From assembly GCA_021464415.1 (NCBI GenBank), contig CM038469.1, positions 30,745,736 to 30,809,735 on the forward strand: 64,000 bases of DNA, in the 5' to 3' direction. The stretch comes from Lonicera japonica. Lineage: Eukaryota > Streptophyta > Magnoliopsida > Dipsacales > Caprifoliaceae. Positions 25,001 through 36,146 of the stretch are shown here, piece after piece. A program made the position numbers and the translations under genes. Within the stretch, counting starts at the first letter, position 1. Each line of letters opens with the position of its first letter. A model generated the notes under the pieces. That model ran no database searches, was not told where the DNA came from, and worked only from the letters and a program-made list of their open reading frames with translations.

Positions 25001-27540
25001 TTTTTTGAAAAAATTTAATCATAGTTAATTAAATTTGATAAAGTGGTTAAGTGATACTATTATTATTATTATTATTATTATTATTATGAACAAGGTTATG
25101 GGTTCAATTCTCATACTTGAATTTAATTTTTTGTTTTCTTATTATATGGGGGTATTTTTGTAATTTAATTGAAATACCAAGTACTTTGCTCATAGTTAAT
25201 TAATAGTATAGATATTAGATATATTATAATTTTATATTTTAGAAGATATAGAGTAGAGTAGAGTTTTTTCTTTCTTTCTTGTGTGTGTGTGTATTTTATG
25301 TAAAATCTCAGGATGAAGGATCAAAAGCATTGGCAAATTACTTTATTAGAATTAAAAGTATTAATATAGACATACCCCATTTCATGTTCTTCAATGGAAA
25401 CTAACCCCTAAATGTTATCTATTCACAAAGAATAAATCAAACACTAGAAAATGATCGTAATGCCTAAGGCGATAGTATCGATATTATAATCTTTTATTTA
25501 ATTGTGAAGTTGTTGTTGTCTATATTCGAATCGCATGAACACACACCCTCTGTACAAAATAATTTTATTTAATTATTTAGGTGTGATATTGTTGTATCTT
25601 AATTATGTAGCGGTGTTCAATTACGAAGAAGATATTGGAAAGTATACAATAAAAGTGGTAACCGATCCAAGAACATGTAATCGTGTGGTCATTTATCGGC
25701 CCAAGTCAAATATCATATCACAGCTCCAATTGATTTCTCTTTGGGAAAAGAAGACTGGTCAAACCTTTAAAAGAGTTCATCTCTCTGAGCAACAAATCAT
25801 TGCACTTTCCGAATGTAAGTAACAATAACACGATTTATATATACAATTATATGTCTATTTAATTTTTAGTAGTTTAATCAACATACTCTTATAAATGGTC
25901 ATATGTGGTGCACATGATCATTTCCGTCAACTTTAATGGCCAAAGTGGATTGAAGGAACAAGGTGAAACTTGGACATTAGTTTGAGGAGTTAAATGATAT
26001 TTTTTAAAGTTAAGGGGCTTACCTAGAACAATCACCATAGTTTAGGAGCCATTTCTATAATTTACTCTTTGTTGTCCCCCAAGATTTTGTGCAATTACAA
26101 ACATAACCTCATACTTTTAAAGTTTCCTACGAAAAAAATAATACCATCTTTTTTTTTAAGCAAATCCTAGTGGGGGCTCCACTAGCCCCATAGTGGCTAC
26201 GCCCTTGAGTAGGTATTGATACATATCCTTGCAATATATATTGGATACTAAAATGCTAGTAGGCCTAGTTATATTTTCCGTAAATATTTAACATAAATTT
26301 ATGTGACATTAATTAAGTTGATAGTAGGTACAAAACAGAAATATTATTCGAGTTATTAATACTTTTGACTCTTAAAGTACAAACCACACCTCACTTTTGT
26401 TCGCAACATTTCATTTTCATGCGTAAGACCCCGATGTTTGGAGATTAATTGTCCAATTTCGTTCAATTGGAGAAGGTCTGTTTAAATTTTTGACTGAAAT
26501 AACAGGCAAGCGCCCTGTGAATTTATTCCAGAGGCAAAATAACTATTTACAATTTATTTTTTTTGGTTATATGTTGATTGTTCCCTTGTATCTTTCTTAT
26601 AAACCACCTGTTTTTGATCAATGTTTGGACACAATCAACAAATAGCTGTGGATATTAGATCTTAAATACCTATTTTACACTTAGAAAACAGGCACGTCAT
26701 GCGCACTTGCTATTTCCGTCATCAATTTTAATTTGTCATTTAATTTAATTGGGCTTAATTGGAACAATCTTTAAATGTTGGGGATTTGTGTGTGTAAATT
26801 GAAATATTGGGGACAAAAGTGAGAGTGTTCGACAAATTTAAAAAAGCTAAATAATTCATAAATGCTATTATGATCTGTGCTAAAACAAAAGTTAAAATTA
26901 TGAAGTAATTTTATTTTATAAATATAAAATTATGGGGTGTTGTAATCTATCCTCTTTTAAAAAAATTCGATGCCAAAATTTGAAACAATATATCCTACCC
27001 AAAATCAAACCGGTAAGTAAACCTAACTTCTGATATCAAGTTGTCACATTCGACTCTAGACTTGTAGAGGCCGAGAAAACAAATTATGAAACGGTTTCCT
27101 TTTATAAATATGAGATTATTTGGTGTTGACATTTGAGGCATAACTTAATGCACAGAATTTCACAAGAGTGAATTAAACTAATGATTTTGATCCGTGCCAA
27201 AACCAAAGTTAAAATTAGAATAAGTAGCATTAATTTTTGAAAAGTCCTTAAATTAAGTAGCTAGTTTAAATTTATAAATTGAAGATTAAAATGGCTCAAT
27301 GATATTTACATAATATATATTTTTTTTCTGTTTGTAACAGCATTACCTGATCCAGAGAACATACCAGTAGCTATACTTCATAGCGTATTCGTAAAGGGAG
27401 ATACAGCGAACTTTGATCTTGGAGAAAATGACATTGAGGCATCAACCTTGTACCCATATTTACAATACACTACTATTGATCAGCTTCTTGAAATCTTCCT
27501 CCATAATCCCCCGAAACCATTCTCTGCAGCATTCGCATGA
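16067..27540 (+). CDS. Eugenol/isoeugenol synthase-like NADPH-dependent reductase, gene B (5 exons)
   Basis: Exons are 16067-16234, 22037-22171, 24678-24906, 25611-25814 and 27341-27540, the same sizes and phases as gene A. All introns are GT-AG and the product has 311 residues with no stop or frameshift. It has the cofactor loop GGSGYIG (Ser12 for Thr), Arg35, the PSEFG motif at residues 105-109, and Lys128 in NKKKEIRR as the expected catalytic lysine. It keeps Gly139 and Gly273, which gene A has changed to Arg. Its own odd residues are Tyr81 in SALAYP and Tyr285 in LYPYL; gene A and the dead third copy keep Asp285. The role is reduction of a phenylpropanoid substrate with NADPH in the cytosol; which substrate is not decided by the sequence. 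Intron 1 is 5.8 kb because a Copia fragment inserted there. Of the two copies this looks the better candidate for normal function. Confidence 0.88.
16552..17020. mobile_element. Possible non-autonomous DNA element in intron 1 of gene B
   Basis: Counterpart of the element at 1707-2195 in gene A, with the same GGATCGGATC and ATATCCATAT phrases and a slightly shorter start. Boundaries are approximate. Confidence 0.3.
19003..19404 (-). mobile_element. Truncated Copia LTR (3' part) in intron 1 of gene B
   Basis: The segment begins TGTTGTGCCC and matches 19673-20331 until both reach GTCAATGCACA, where they part. On the minus strand it is the end of an LTR (...CACAACA). The sequence beyond 19003 is the normal intron found in gene A, so 19003 is a true insertion edge. 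Confidence 0.6.
19659..19670 (-). other. Primer-binding site for initiator tRNA-Met
   Basis: GCTCTGATACCA on the plus strand is TGGTATCAGAGC on the minus strand, the standard plant Copia primer-binding site. It is separated from the LTR edge at 19673 by two bases. It fixes the element orientation as minus. Confidence 0.85.
19673..20774 (-). mobile_element. Complete Copia LTR in intron 1 of gene B
   Basis: Runs from TGTTGTG to CTATCA on the plus strand, so the minus-strand LTR starts TGATAG and ends CACAACA. A TATA box (CTATAAATAG) lies at 20532-20541 on the minus strand. The purine-rich GGGACCGGCAGGGT precedes its start. Inside are three to four units of a CACCTTGGACTAACACCGG-type repeat of about 27 bases (19930-19990 and 20070-20220). 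Pol-end sequence lies on one side and a primer-binding site on the other, so this LTR joins parts of two element copies. Confidence 0.65.
20532..20541 (-). promoter_or_regulatory. TATA box of the intronic Copia LTR
   Basis: CTATAAATAG on the minus strand, followed by ACCCC. Transcription from it would run antisense to gene B, through the LTR and the remainder of intron 1 towards exon 1. Confidence 0.6.
20814..21443 (-). pseudogene. Copia RNase H and pol C-terminus fragment
   Basis: An open frame of 209 codons carries the end of a Ty1/copia polyprotein. Features in order are the [15 protein letters not shown] phrase, [19 protein letters not shown] (RNase H first Asp), STTEAEYIA (catalytic Glu), [10 protein letters not shown] (Asp) and [13 protein letters not shown] near the end. 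The frame is intact over this stretch, suggesting a fairly recent insertion, but gag, protease, integrase and RT are missing upstream. Its first ATG is only the start of the open stretch, not a true start. It lies within intron 1 of gene B on the opposite strand. Confidence 0.9.
21815..21930. repeat. Right copy of the direct repeat bounding the protein-like intron segment (gene B)
   Basis: GCCTCCATCGCATTAC and its surroundings repeat those at 18684-18800. In gene A the pair is at 3915-4025 and 4555-4655. Confidence 0.6.
22172..24677 (+). other. Intron 2 of gene B, with expanded tandem blocks
   Basis: The TGTAGTGCG-type block found twice in gene A occurs around 22680, 23218, 23420 and 23957. 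One partial unit starts in the middle of the motif (near 23399), as expected after unequal crossing-over. The intron is 780 bases longer than its counterpart. Confidence 0.65.
24907..25610 (+). other. Intron 3 of gene B
   Basis: A 704-base AT-rich intron collinear with gene A intron 3, with an ATT trinucleotide run at about 25058-25087 that gene A lacks. Confidence 0.8.
25815..27340 (+). other. Intron 4 of gene B
   Basis: A 1526-base AT-rich intron opening GTAAGT. Its last 400 bases (from about 26940) are also present before the dead third copy's exon 5 (from about 53480). Confidence 0.8.
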
Positions 27541-27590
27541 GTCTTTTTTGCTTTTCGGTTTTTGTTTTTTTTAAGAAAACCAAATGTACT

Positions 27591-27596
27591 AATAAA
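27591..27596 (+). terminator. AATAAA polyadenylation signal of gene B
   Basis: Lies 51 bases after the stop codon, aligned with the same signal of gene A. Confidence 0.6.
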
Positions 27597-28205
27597 GATT
27601 GTTTGCGCGTTTAAATAATTGGTAAGCTAGCATCGTGGGTTATGTGAAATTTTCTACTACCTAGAAATTTTTTAAATATTATTCGTATTTTTATTTCAAC
27701 TAGTTTGTGTATACGTCTGTGCACGTGCGTGGTTGTGAATTCAATAATTTTAACTTATTATGCTATTAATAAAGAATGGTTTTAAATCGTCTTTTCTTTT
27801 TTTGATGGCTATTAGCAGTTGCTTATATTAGTCCATGTCATAGCACTATCACCTGGAAAGCTCAAAAGATTTGCTTATATTTTGTCATGTACGTTCTTCA
27901 TTGACACTTCACCAAAATCAGCAAATAGTCATGTACGTTCTTCATTGACACTTCACCAAAATCAGCAAATAGTCATGAAAAACACAAAGCTGACAATTGT
28001 GACAATATTTTTAGTATTCATAAAATTGATCACATATATCAAAACTAGACACAAAACACATGCGATGTGTATATGCCTAATTTCAGAGATTGTTTAGACA
28101 AAAAGAATATTACTTTGGTAATATGGCTGCCCTCAATTTATCCAGTAACCTTCTTAGAGATTGAATTATCTCCTCGTAGTAGTAGTAGTTATTATAATTA
28201 TTAGT

Positions 28206-28233
28206 TATAATAATAATAATAATAATAATAGTG

Positions 28234-28293
<60 letters not shown>
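28206..28293. repeat. (TAA)n microsatellite
   Basis: A nearly pure TAA run of about 29 units with one GTG interruption. Absent after gene A, where a T-rich stretch occupies the site. Confidence 0.9.
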
Positions 28294-28295
<2 letters not shown>

Positions 28296-28399
28296 TACTG
28301 TTAAATGAATCAAACGAGGCCTAAGTAATCAACAACAAATTGGGGCAACAACTAATACTAAAACTAGAAGCAACAACTAACACTAAAAATTATATATTA

Positions 28400-28946
28400 T
28401 TAGAGTGCTATGACCGCTGGGGAAACTTTACGCGACACACATTTAATAATGTGCGTCACCTAAGGTTAAATCTTAAGCGACGTACTCTTTTATGTACGTC
28501 GCCTAAGAACAACGTCCTTTCACCAGCTCAAACGTGACGTACATTATAGTGTTCGTCGCCTAAGTTCAACTTTAGGTGACGTACTTTTATTGTAAGTCAC
28601 CTAGGTGAAACTTTAGGTGACGCACATGTTTGTAAGTCACCTAAAGTTGCACTTAGGCGACTTACAAACATTTGTGTCACCTAAAGTTGCACTTAGGCGA
28701 CTTACAAACATGTGCGTCACCTAAAGTTGCACTTAGATGACTTACAATAATAGTACGTCACCTAAAATTGAACTTAAGTGACTTACAAACGTGTACGTCA
28801 CCTAAAGTTGCACATAGGCGACTTACAAACGTGTTCGTCACCTAAAGTTGCACTTAGGTGACGTATCTTGATGTTCGTCGCCTTAATGTAGCTTAAGCGA
28901 GGGACCCAATTAGGGTACGTCGCCTAAACTCCTGAAGGGTATAGTG
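28400..28946. mobile_element. Insertion with 40-base repeats, CACTA-like
   Basis: Absent from the matching place after gene A. From 28638 to about 28880 there are six units of 40 bases starting CACCTAAAGTTGCACTTAGG, starting at 28638, 28678, 28718, 28759, 28799 and 28839. Each unit can fold, because GGCGACTTACAAAC is followed by a GTCACC partner. Left of 28638 the same phrases run in the opposite sense (ACTTTAGGTGAC). The right edge ends GGGTATAGTG, the inverse of CACTATA, then resumes the gene A sequence with AGATCGAG. Subterminal repeats in both senses plus that end suggest a non-autonomous En/Spm-type element. A clean left end and target duplication were not found. Confidence 0.5.
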
Positions 28947-29227
28947 AGATCGAGTTATTTCCTAGAAACCATTATAATTATTAGAGGAAGCAAAATTAAC
29001 ACACACAAATTTCAAAACAACCAACACCCAAATGGTAATATATTATAATTAATCAAATAATAAGCAAAGAACAATGCAACCTAGATTTGATGGGAGCAGT
29101 GTTCTCATATTCGGAGAGAGAGTATAGGATTCAAATTCTTGGCCAATTTGTAATTGAGACTTGCAAGTACCAATTGAATGTGAATAAATTTCCCAAAACC
29201 TAAATTACCAATTGAAAAGAATCCTCA

Positions 29228-29412
29228 AATCCAAGGGGTTGCCACAGCGGTAAAAGCGAACTTGGGACTGTGTGGGTATGCGCGGTCTCAGTTCGATTTT
29301 CCATTGCGTGAAACCTTTCTTGGGCCACTGCGGGCATCTCCCGATCGAGCAACCAGAGTCTCATGGGACTAATGAGGTTAGGGCCCTGATACCCATGGTT
29401 ATCAAAAAAAAA
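29228..29412 (+). mobile_element. tRNA-derived SINE (copy downstream of gene B)
   Basis: Same insertion as at 10665-10860, flanked by TTGAAAAGAATCCTCA and TTGAAAAGAATCCTGA. The B box has decayed (AGTTCGATTTTCC for GGTTCGATTCC), so this copy is unlikely to be transcribed. Confidence 0.8.
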
Positions 29413-29564
29413 TTTGAAAAGAATCCTGAAAAAAGAACTATATATAGTTAAATATCCGATTCCCTCTTAGTATTTTTAAATGATTAGGTATATATGAAAC
29501 AAAAAAAAATTGGAAATTGACATTTTCTTATTTTAAATTGGCAAAAAAAATTAGGAATGATTAG

Positions 29565-29800
29565 GAATTTGGTACATTTCATATTCATCTATATAATTTT
29601 TTTTTATATTTCATATTCATCTATATATAAAAAATTGGTACATATCATATTCTTGTATATAAAAACAATCGGTACATTTCATATTCATCTATTTAAAAAA
29701 ATTGGTACATTTCATGTTCATCTATATAAGAAAATTTGGTACATATCATACAATTCATCAATAATTTTTTTTGGTACATTTCATATTCATATATATATAT
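29565..29800 (+). repeat. Minisatellite of TTGGTACATTTCATATTCAT type (copy B)
   Basis: About seven diverged units of roughly 30 bases, fewer than the eleven or so after gene A. Confidence 0.75.
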
Positions 29801-29819
29801 CCATACCTACAACACTACC

Positions 29820-31860
29820 TACCTAAAACTTATATATAGTTTTTTTTGTGAAATCTATAATTAAAAATTTGTTTGAAACCCGACTTGTTAGGTACATATC
29901 TTAGGCCATTAAATATTCAAAGTAAAATTTCATATAAGCAGCCGGTTAGAAAGAACCTTACCTAACCCATGCATATTTTGTGTTTGAAAAACCTAAACTC
30001 GATCACACATTTTCTATATGCATAAACTCGAACTCTACCTGTCCGCCCTGAAGTGTTGTACTTATATTATATTTTAAGGGCACTTAAAGAAAAATTATTA
30101 TATGCAGTTAAGATGGGGTCATCTGGGTTAAAATTTATACGAACCTAAACCCAACCCGAATTTATGCCGAGTTTTTTATGAAGCACATATCCTCCTTGGT
30201 CTTAGAAAAAATCCGTCCCAAACCCGATTCATTAGGGAGATTATAGGAAATATATATGTATAGCGAAATTCATATGTATGAACCACTTGTTAGAAAGAAT
30301 CTGACAAGTTTTATAAATAAGAAATAAATGTTATAATTTTCCAAATTAATCGAAGTTGATCTGGATTAGAATTGGGGAAATTAATTTTGTCACATGTTAT
30401 ATTATATCTAGGTTTTTTAGGATTAGTGTACAAAAATTAATTTACGAAAAGATCTTTGTTACTAATATTCAATATCTTTTGAAAACTAAGAAATTTATAT
30501 ATTCTTGATTTACAATTGTTCACATTTAATATTCGTCTATACCTGCTTTGGTCTTAGAAAAAGCCTATCACAAACTCGACTTATTGGGGATATTCTAGGA
30601 CATAAAATATTTGTAGCCAAATTCAATATGTTTAAGCCCCCGACTAAAAAGAACATCTAGTTTGTGAATGTTAAAAAGAAGGTTTGAAACCACACACATT
30701 TTACTATATACATGAGTTTGAATTGCCCTAACCCACCCAACGCATTGTAATTTTGTGATATTCAAGTCAAACAAGGTAATCTAATAATATTTAAAATAAG
30801 AAATGAACATTATAATTCTCCTAATTAATCTAAAATTGTCTGTATAAGAATTGGAAAAACTAATTTTGGTACATTTTATGTTATATTCGGGTTTCTATAT
30901 GATCAATGTACAAAAAAAATTAACGAATAGATTTTTTACAAATATTTAATATTTTTTGAAAACTAAGAAATTTAAATATTCATTACTTACAATTGCTTAT
31001 ATTTAATATTGAAAACTAAAGTTTCCTTTTTGGCATATACAATATTGAAATTTAGATATTCCTAATTTAATTTATTTTTTTGGAAACTATAATTCCCTTT
31101 TTGGCAAATGAAATTCGGAATATATAAAAAGTTATTGTGATTTATTACTAAATGGTTAATTGATACATATGGAAATAAATTAAAAGTTGGGTATTTTTGA
31201 AACAGATTCAAATCTAATGAAATATATGTGTGTGTGCATGAGTAAATTTGATGTAAATTACCAACATGCCACAATACTGATAAGCCGGTTAGATCAAAAG
31301 ACAAATAATTGATGACAAATCCTATGCACAATTGTTTTTTAAAGATACCAATTTTTTTTGTCTTTTATTAATAGACTAGATATGCCTGTGCCTAGTGCAA
31401 TACTTGCCCGAACCCATATCGGGTTTTTGTTGTGAAATCTACACTTTAAAATATGTCCCAAACCTGACTTATTAGGGAGATATCTTAAGCCATTAGATAT
31501 CTAAACAAAATTCCATATAAGCTTATTAAGAACCCGATCCAACCCATGCATATCTTGTGTTTGAAAAACCTGAACTTGCACATTTTCTATATGCATAAAC
31601 CAGAATTGTACCTACCCACCCCAATTCGCTTCAACATGTTGTAATTATATGATTTTTTAAGGGCATTTAAAGAAAAAATTATTATAAGAAGTTTGGATGG
31701 AGTCATATGGGTTAAAATTTATTCGAACCTAAACCCAACCTGAATGTCTGTCGAGTTTTTATGGTGCTCATACCCGCCTCGATCTTAGAAAAAATTCATC
31801 CAAAACTCGACCCACTAGGGAGATTCTAGGTAATATGATATCTATGGCGAAATTCATATG
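29820..31860. repeat. Diverged repeats of about 300 bases downstream of gene B
   Basis: Collinear with 11430-13680 apart from small deletions (for example a loss near 30300). No coding content seen. Confidence 0.55.
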
Positions 31861-31869
31861 TATGAACTG

Positions 31870-32300
31870 TCACATATTTAATTTCCCAAGAAAATGAGAA
31901 ATATATCTCTTTTGCAAAAGCCACAATTGCCATTTTTCTTATCTCTTCGAATCTCCATACTAGGGATCTTTTGTATAGTCCCATGATATTTCATGTCAAA
32001 TTTCGGCCCAATTCTTCTTTGAGATATTTAACCTTTGACATTTCATGGCATGCTATAAGCATATTTTCCTCATAAAGTAAAAAAAATTCATCAAAGTTTC
32101 GAACATAGGCTCAATGTTGACCATTATACCGATGATAACCAATCTACAGCATAAACGTTGTGAACCATAGGTACCACTGTCTAGGAGACTACTTAATCCC
32201 ATTTAAGAACTTCTTTAGCCGGCATACATATTTTTCCTTACTAACTTCTTTGAACCCTTCTTGTTGTGCCATGTAAATCGTTTCCCACGCGTTACCATGT
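31870..32300 (-). pseudogene. Decayed Copia reverse transcriptase fragment (copy B)
   Basis: Counterpart of 13690-14103. It shows EGFKEVSKEKYVCRLKKFL on the minus strand, better preserved than copy A at that point, and a decayed active-site region. Stops interrupt it. Confidence 0.7.
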
Positions 32301-32304
32301 GATA

Positions 32305-32720
32305 ATACTACACCAAAAGTCACTAACTGGCACGGTTCTACTCCGTGCTTGACCACCTTTGGCACGGTTCCGTGCCATGCTAAATACTGCCGTACCAATT
32401 TATTTAGCACGGCTTCACACCGTTCTTAACTCGTACATTTTCTTGGTCAAAGGGTACCAATTTTACCAAATTTGATACCACTATAGCACGGATACATACC
32501 GTGCCAATATTTTGACACATGTCATTTCGATGGCTTTCCACGTGTCATCATGTTTGATATAGTGATATCATTGGTAACACTACATTGGCACCCTTTTGGA
32601 ACGGTTATGGCACTGCGTGGGCACCCATTTGGAACGGTTATGGCACTACCAATTATGTATACAATAATTAAATTAGAACGGTTTTGGCATGGTTCTTTGC
32701 CGTGCCAAAATGACCAGTAT
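32305..32720. mobile_element. Repeat-rich end of a DNA element with GGCACGG motifs
   Basis: Begins TACTACACCAAAAGTCACTA exactly where homology to the gene A flank stops. It then carries many GGCACGG and CCGTGCC motifs in both senses, and a doubled phrase of about 36 bases containing TTTGGAACGGTTATGGCACT (32589-32650). Such subterminal repeats are typical of CACTA elements. The other end was not found in the window. Confidence 0.4.
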
Positions 32721-33988
32721 TGTGTTGCTACTGCTTTTTTTTGTTTTCCATTTTTTCCCTATTTTATTTGCTTTTCATTTTTTCCCATGTTGCATATTAT
32801 TCAAACAGCCAGCAAAAAAAAACTGTAAAAAGTACATTTGCATCACAACAAATACAATCACCCAATTAAACTCAAAAGAACCATCATAACTAAAATAGCA
32901 AGAATATTATATTAGCTTCACAAAACAAAGTCATTTGTGGCGATTATGGCTTCCTAAATTACAAGTTTGTACTACGTTGCATAATATTGAAATTCACATC
33001 TGATTACAAGCTAAGGACAAAAAAAAAACCCAAACATTAGTTTAAGACAAAAAAAACTACAAATGCTTTTTCACCATTAGTTAGCAACCACCCCTTGCTA
33101 CTTAGTATTTGCAAGTAGATATCCCAAAAAATATATATTAGCACCCCCAAACTTTAATTGAAGACAGAAAGAACCCTGAACTTTTAAGTACTCCAAGCTT
33201 TCACCATATACACATGTCCAATGTAATATAATGAAAAAATATATATTAGAATGCTAAAAGTACTTTATAGGAAACTAAAATTTTAATGAAAGCAATGTTG
33301 AGGTAAACTAAAACTAAATTTACTTTAAACAAACATAAAGAAATCACAAGAGTTAAGAGTACTTACTAATGTTGCGTCTATCGTCATTACTATCATCATT
33401 AACCCACAAAACTCGAGGTTCGGGCACCCCATGTCTAACGAGGTCCAAACACCCAGCAGGATCGACACCAAATTTTGTTGCAGCAAGTAGAAAATCAATA
33501 TTATTATCTTAAAAAACTTTCCTTTCAAATGTGAGAAAATGGGGAAGAAATGGAGATTGGCCTCCTGATTGCATGTGTTATTAATTGAAAATTTGAAACT
33601 GTTATATGAAATTTTGAAAAATAAGCCATCAATCCAAATAAATCAGTGACATACTTCACTTACATGTTTCTCCACTTGTGTTCACCCAGACCAACACTTT
33701 CAAAGGTTTTCTGCTAATGTTTCCCACAGCTCAATCAAGATGATTTGCAATCTACACAATATACCAGCAAAATACTGAGTGAATGAGTTGATAGAAATCA
33801 GACGACTCTTACTTCCTCTTAGACATCTTTTCCACTAATAAAATATTCTGATATGAAAATGGAAGTTGTGAACGGATATAAAAGAATTGGGTAATGAACA
33901 AATCACAGACAATTACTAAGAAACCATTGATGCAGAACAGCCACATATAATTGTTAACAAATAGGACACAACATGCAATCAAAAAAGT
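32721..33988. other. Spacer with no recognised gene
   Basis: AT-rich. The minus strand at 33480-33370 reads as protein-like (ATKFGVDPAGCLDLVRHG in one frame) but extends under 45 codons, and I do not recognise it. It may be an exon remnant of a transposase linked to the element at 32305. Confidence 0.35.
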
Positions 33989-34193
33989 AGTCCCTCTGTC
34001 CCAAATTAAGAGACATGTTTGATTTTCCAAAAAAAAATCAGGATACACCAATTTCAACTTAATCAATGGTCAAGAACAAAGATTTTTCTTTATCATGAAA
34101 TTAGATACATTATGTCTAAAAAAGAAATTGAACTCTTAATTGGGGACATCTCCAAAAAGGAAAAGTGGACTTTTAATTTGGGTTGGAGGGAGT
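33989..34193. mobile_element. Stowaway-type MITE
   Basis: About 205 bases with terminal inverted repeats. The left end is TAGTCCCTCTGTCCCAAATT and the right end is AATTTGGGTTGGAGGGAGT. CTCCCTCCGTCCC is the Stowaway (Tc1/mariner) hallmark. The inside is AT-rich and non-coding. The TA target duplication is unclear. Confidence 0.65.
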
Positions 34194-34740
34194 CATATTA
34201 AGGAGTCTTATTACATCTAGTAATATCTTCAAATGCATGTTATACAAAGGACTCTTCTGAACATAAAAGAGGAAGATATAGAAAGGACTCATAACACAAT
34301 GCATAGAAGAATACTTGGCCTCACTTGATAACTCATAATATAGAATTACCAACTTTCTACAAAAGATGACTGCAACTGAAGTTAGTGCTTACCTTCTCAT
34401 CATCTACAGTCTCAATCATGGCAAGGTTTGGTACACTAGTTGCATGTCTGCATGTAAAAATAAAGTATGAATAAGTATGTGGTCATGAAACAAGTTAAGG
34501 TTTTTTTTTACACAAAAAAAGCAAACTATATTAAATCAATTGAAAGAGCATTAACAAGTTGATTAATTCATATTCATAGGCATATATGAAGAAAAAGAGA
34601 AAGGATGGTGAGTTAAATACTGAAATATATTCTTTAACTCTTTTTTTGGTAAAAAATAGATTAAATTAAGTAAATAAATTAGTTCAAAAATCTTCTGCAT
34701 AAACAGATTACAAAATACAGCCCATGAAAACTATAGGACG
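34194..34740. other. AT-rich spacer before the Copia element
   Basis: No supported gene or element. Confidence 0.5.
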
Positions 34741-34749
34741 AAAAATACT

Positions 34750-36132
34750 CTAGAGGGGGGGGGGTGAATAGGGTTTTTAAAACTAAATCAAATTTTAAAA
34801 ATCGTTTTAAAAATAATTAAAGTCTATATCAAGGAATTAAATAAAACACTTAAGAAATTTCAATCTCAAAATAAGTATGGAAATAAACAATAAAGCTAGA
34901 GATAGAAAGATTGAACCGATAGAAGTCGAAGACTTTTTGTCCACACGATTCGGCTTGTTAGCCCCTACTTCTGCACTCGGTTAGTTCCCCGAGAAATTCT
35001 ATTAATATCAATCTTCTTCCAGGTAAAGATCAAACCTATACAAGTGTATTCTTCTCACACACTCTTACAAGTATTGAATCACTTTCAATACTCACACAAG
35101 AATTCACTCTTGCTAATCTATGAGATACACCTCTCACAAATACGATTTGAATAAGTTTTGGTGGCTAACACCAATCTACAATAGCTCTTAAGTGTTTGAG
35201 GAATTACAAATGAAGCTCACACTAAAAGATATCAAGATTGATCAATAAATAAGCTCAAATGTGAAGAGAATGATCAATGCAATAGCTTGTATACTTGAAT
35301 AATAAGGATATATGAAAAATGAGTTTGTATGATCATTTAAGTGTGCAAAAATGTGTCTAAGACCTCATATAAATAGCCGTAAAAGGATATCGCCGTTTGA
35401 AGTGGTTACAAGGAGTTATGGTCAAAACTTGACATTTACCAACTTTCCAACGGCTAGTTTTTGGCTTGGTAGTCAACTCACCTAAGGACCATGTAGTCGA
35501 CTACATGGTGTAGTCGACTCATCAATTAAGTATGTAGTCGACTACATGCTTCTGGAATTCCACCACAAGCCAAACCTCAAATCAACCAAACTCTTGGGGA
35601 ATGTTTTAGAGGATATTCTAAGCATGTTAGAGTTGGTTTTGAACATAAAATCAACCGGATAAATTAGATATGATTTTTACAAGAAAACCGGTTTATGTGA
35701 AATAGTTTTTTAAATGAGGTTCAATTCAAACTTTGATTTTGAAAGTGTTTGAATGCAATGAATGATACATAATCATGGTTGAGCTTAGTTTGAGATCAAT
35801 AGTAATATCTTTACAAAAAGCTAAGCACTCACTTAAATAATATAGTATCTAGCCTTCAAGGAGCTTGTTTGAGTTTCTTTGTACTTCTTCTTGAATGCAC
35901 TATATTTTTCCATCTTGATGCATAATGTCTTGAAAACATGTGAGAGTTGAGAGGATCTCTTGAAGAAGTGAGAATCTTGATATTGGTTACAGTTTTGGTC
36001 CTCGAGATGCTTTGAGAATCCAATGGAGCTTATTAAAAAGATTTATGCTAAATACATTTAAGACACATGTTAAATACACATGAATAATCTTTTGTCATTA
36101 TCAAAATTAGATTTAGACCTTTTAGGTCAACA
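34750..36132 (-). mobile_element. 3' LTR of the large Copia element
   Basis: On the minus strand it begins TGTTGACCTAAAAGGTC directly after the polypurine tract. It ends near the C run at 34755-34764 on the minus strand. It carries a 22-base perfect palindrome centred on AGTCGACT at 35488-35509, a core at 35513-35520, and a 16-base palindrome at 35532-35547. The partner LTR at about 44940-45916 has many internal deletions. The far edge is approximate. Confidence 0.7.
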
Positions 36133-36146
36133 ATCCCCCCCTTTTT
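36133..36146 (-). other. Polypurine tract of the Copia element
   Basis: On the minus strand AAAAAGGGGGGGAT immediately precedes the LTR start TGTTGACC. This primes plus-strand DNA synthesis and fixes the 3' LTR edge. Confidence 0.8.

Noticed and set aside
28638..28880. Regular 40-base repeats resembling a CRISPR array
   Set aside because: There are no unique spacers, since the whole 40 bases repeat. The genome is a plant and the array ends in CACTA-like sequence.
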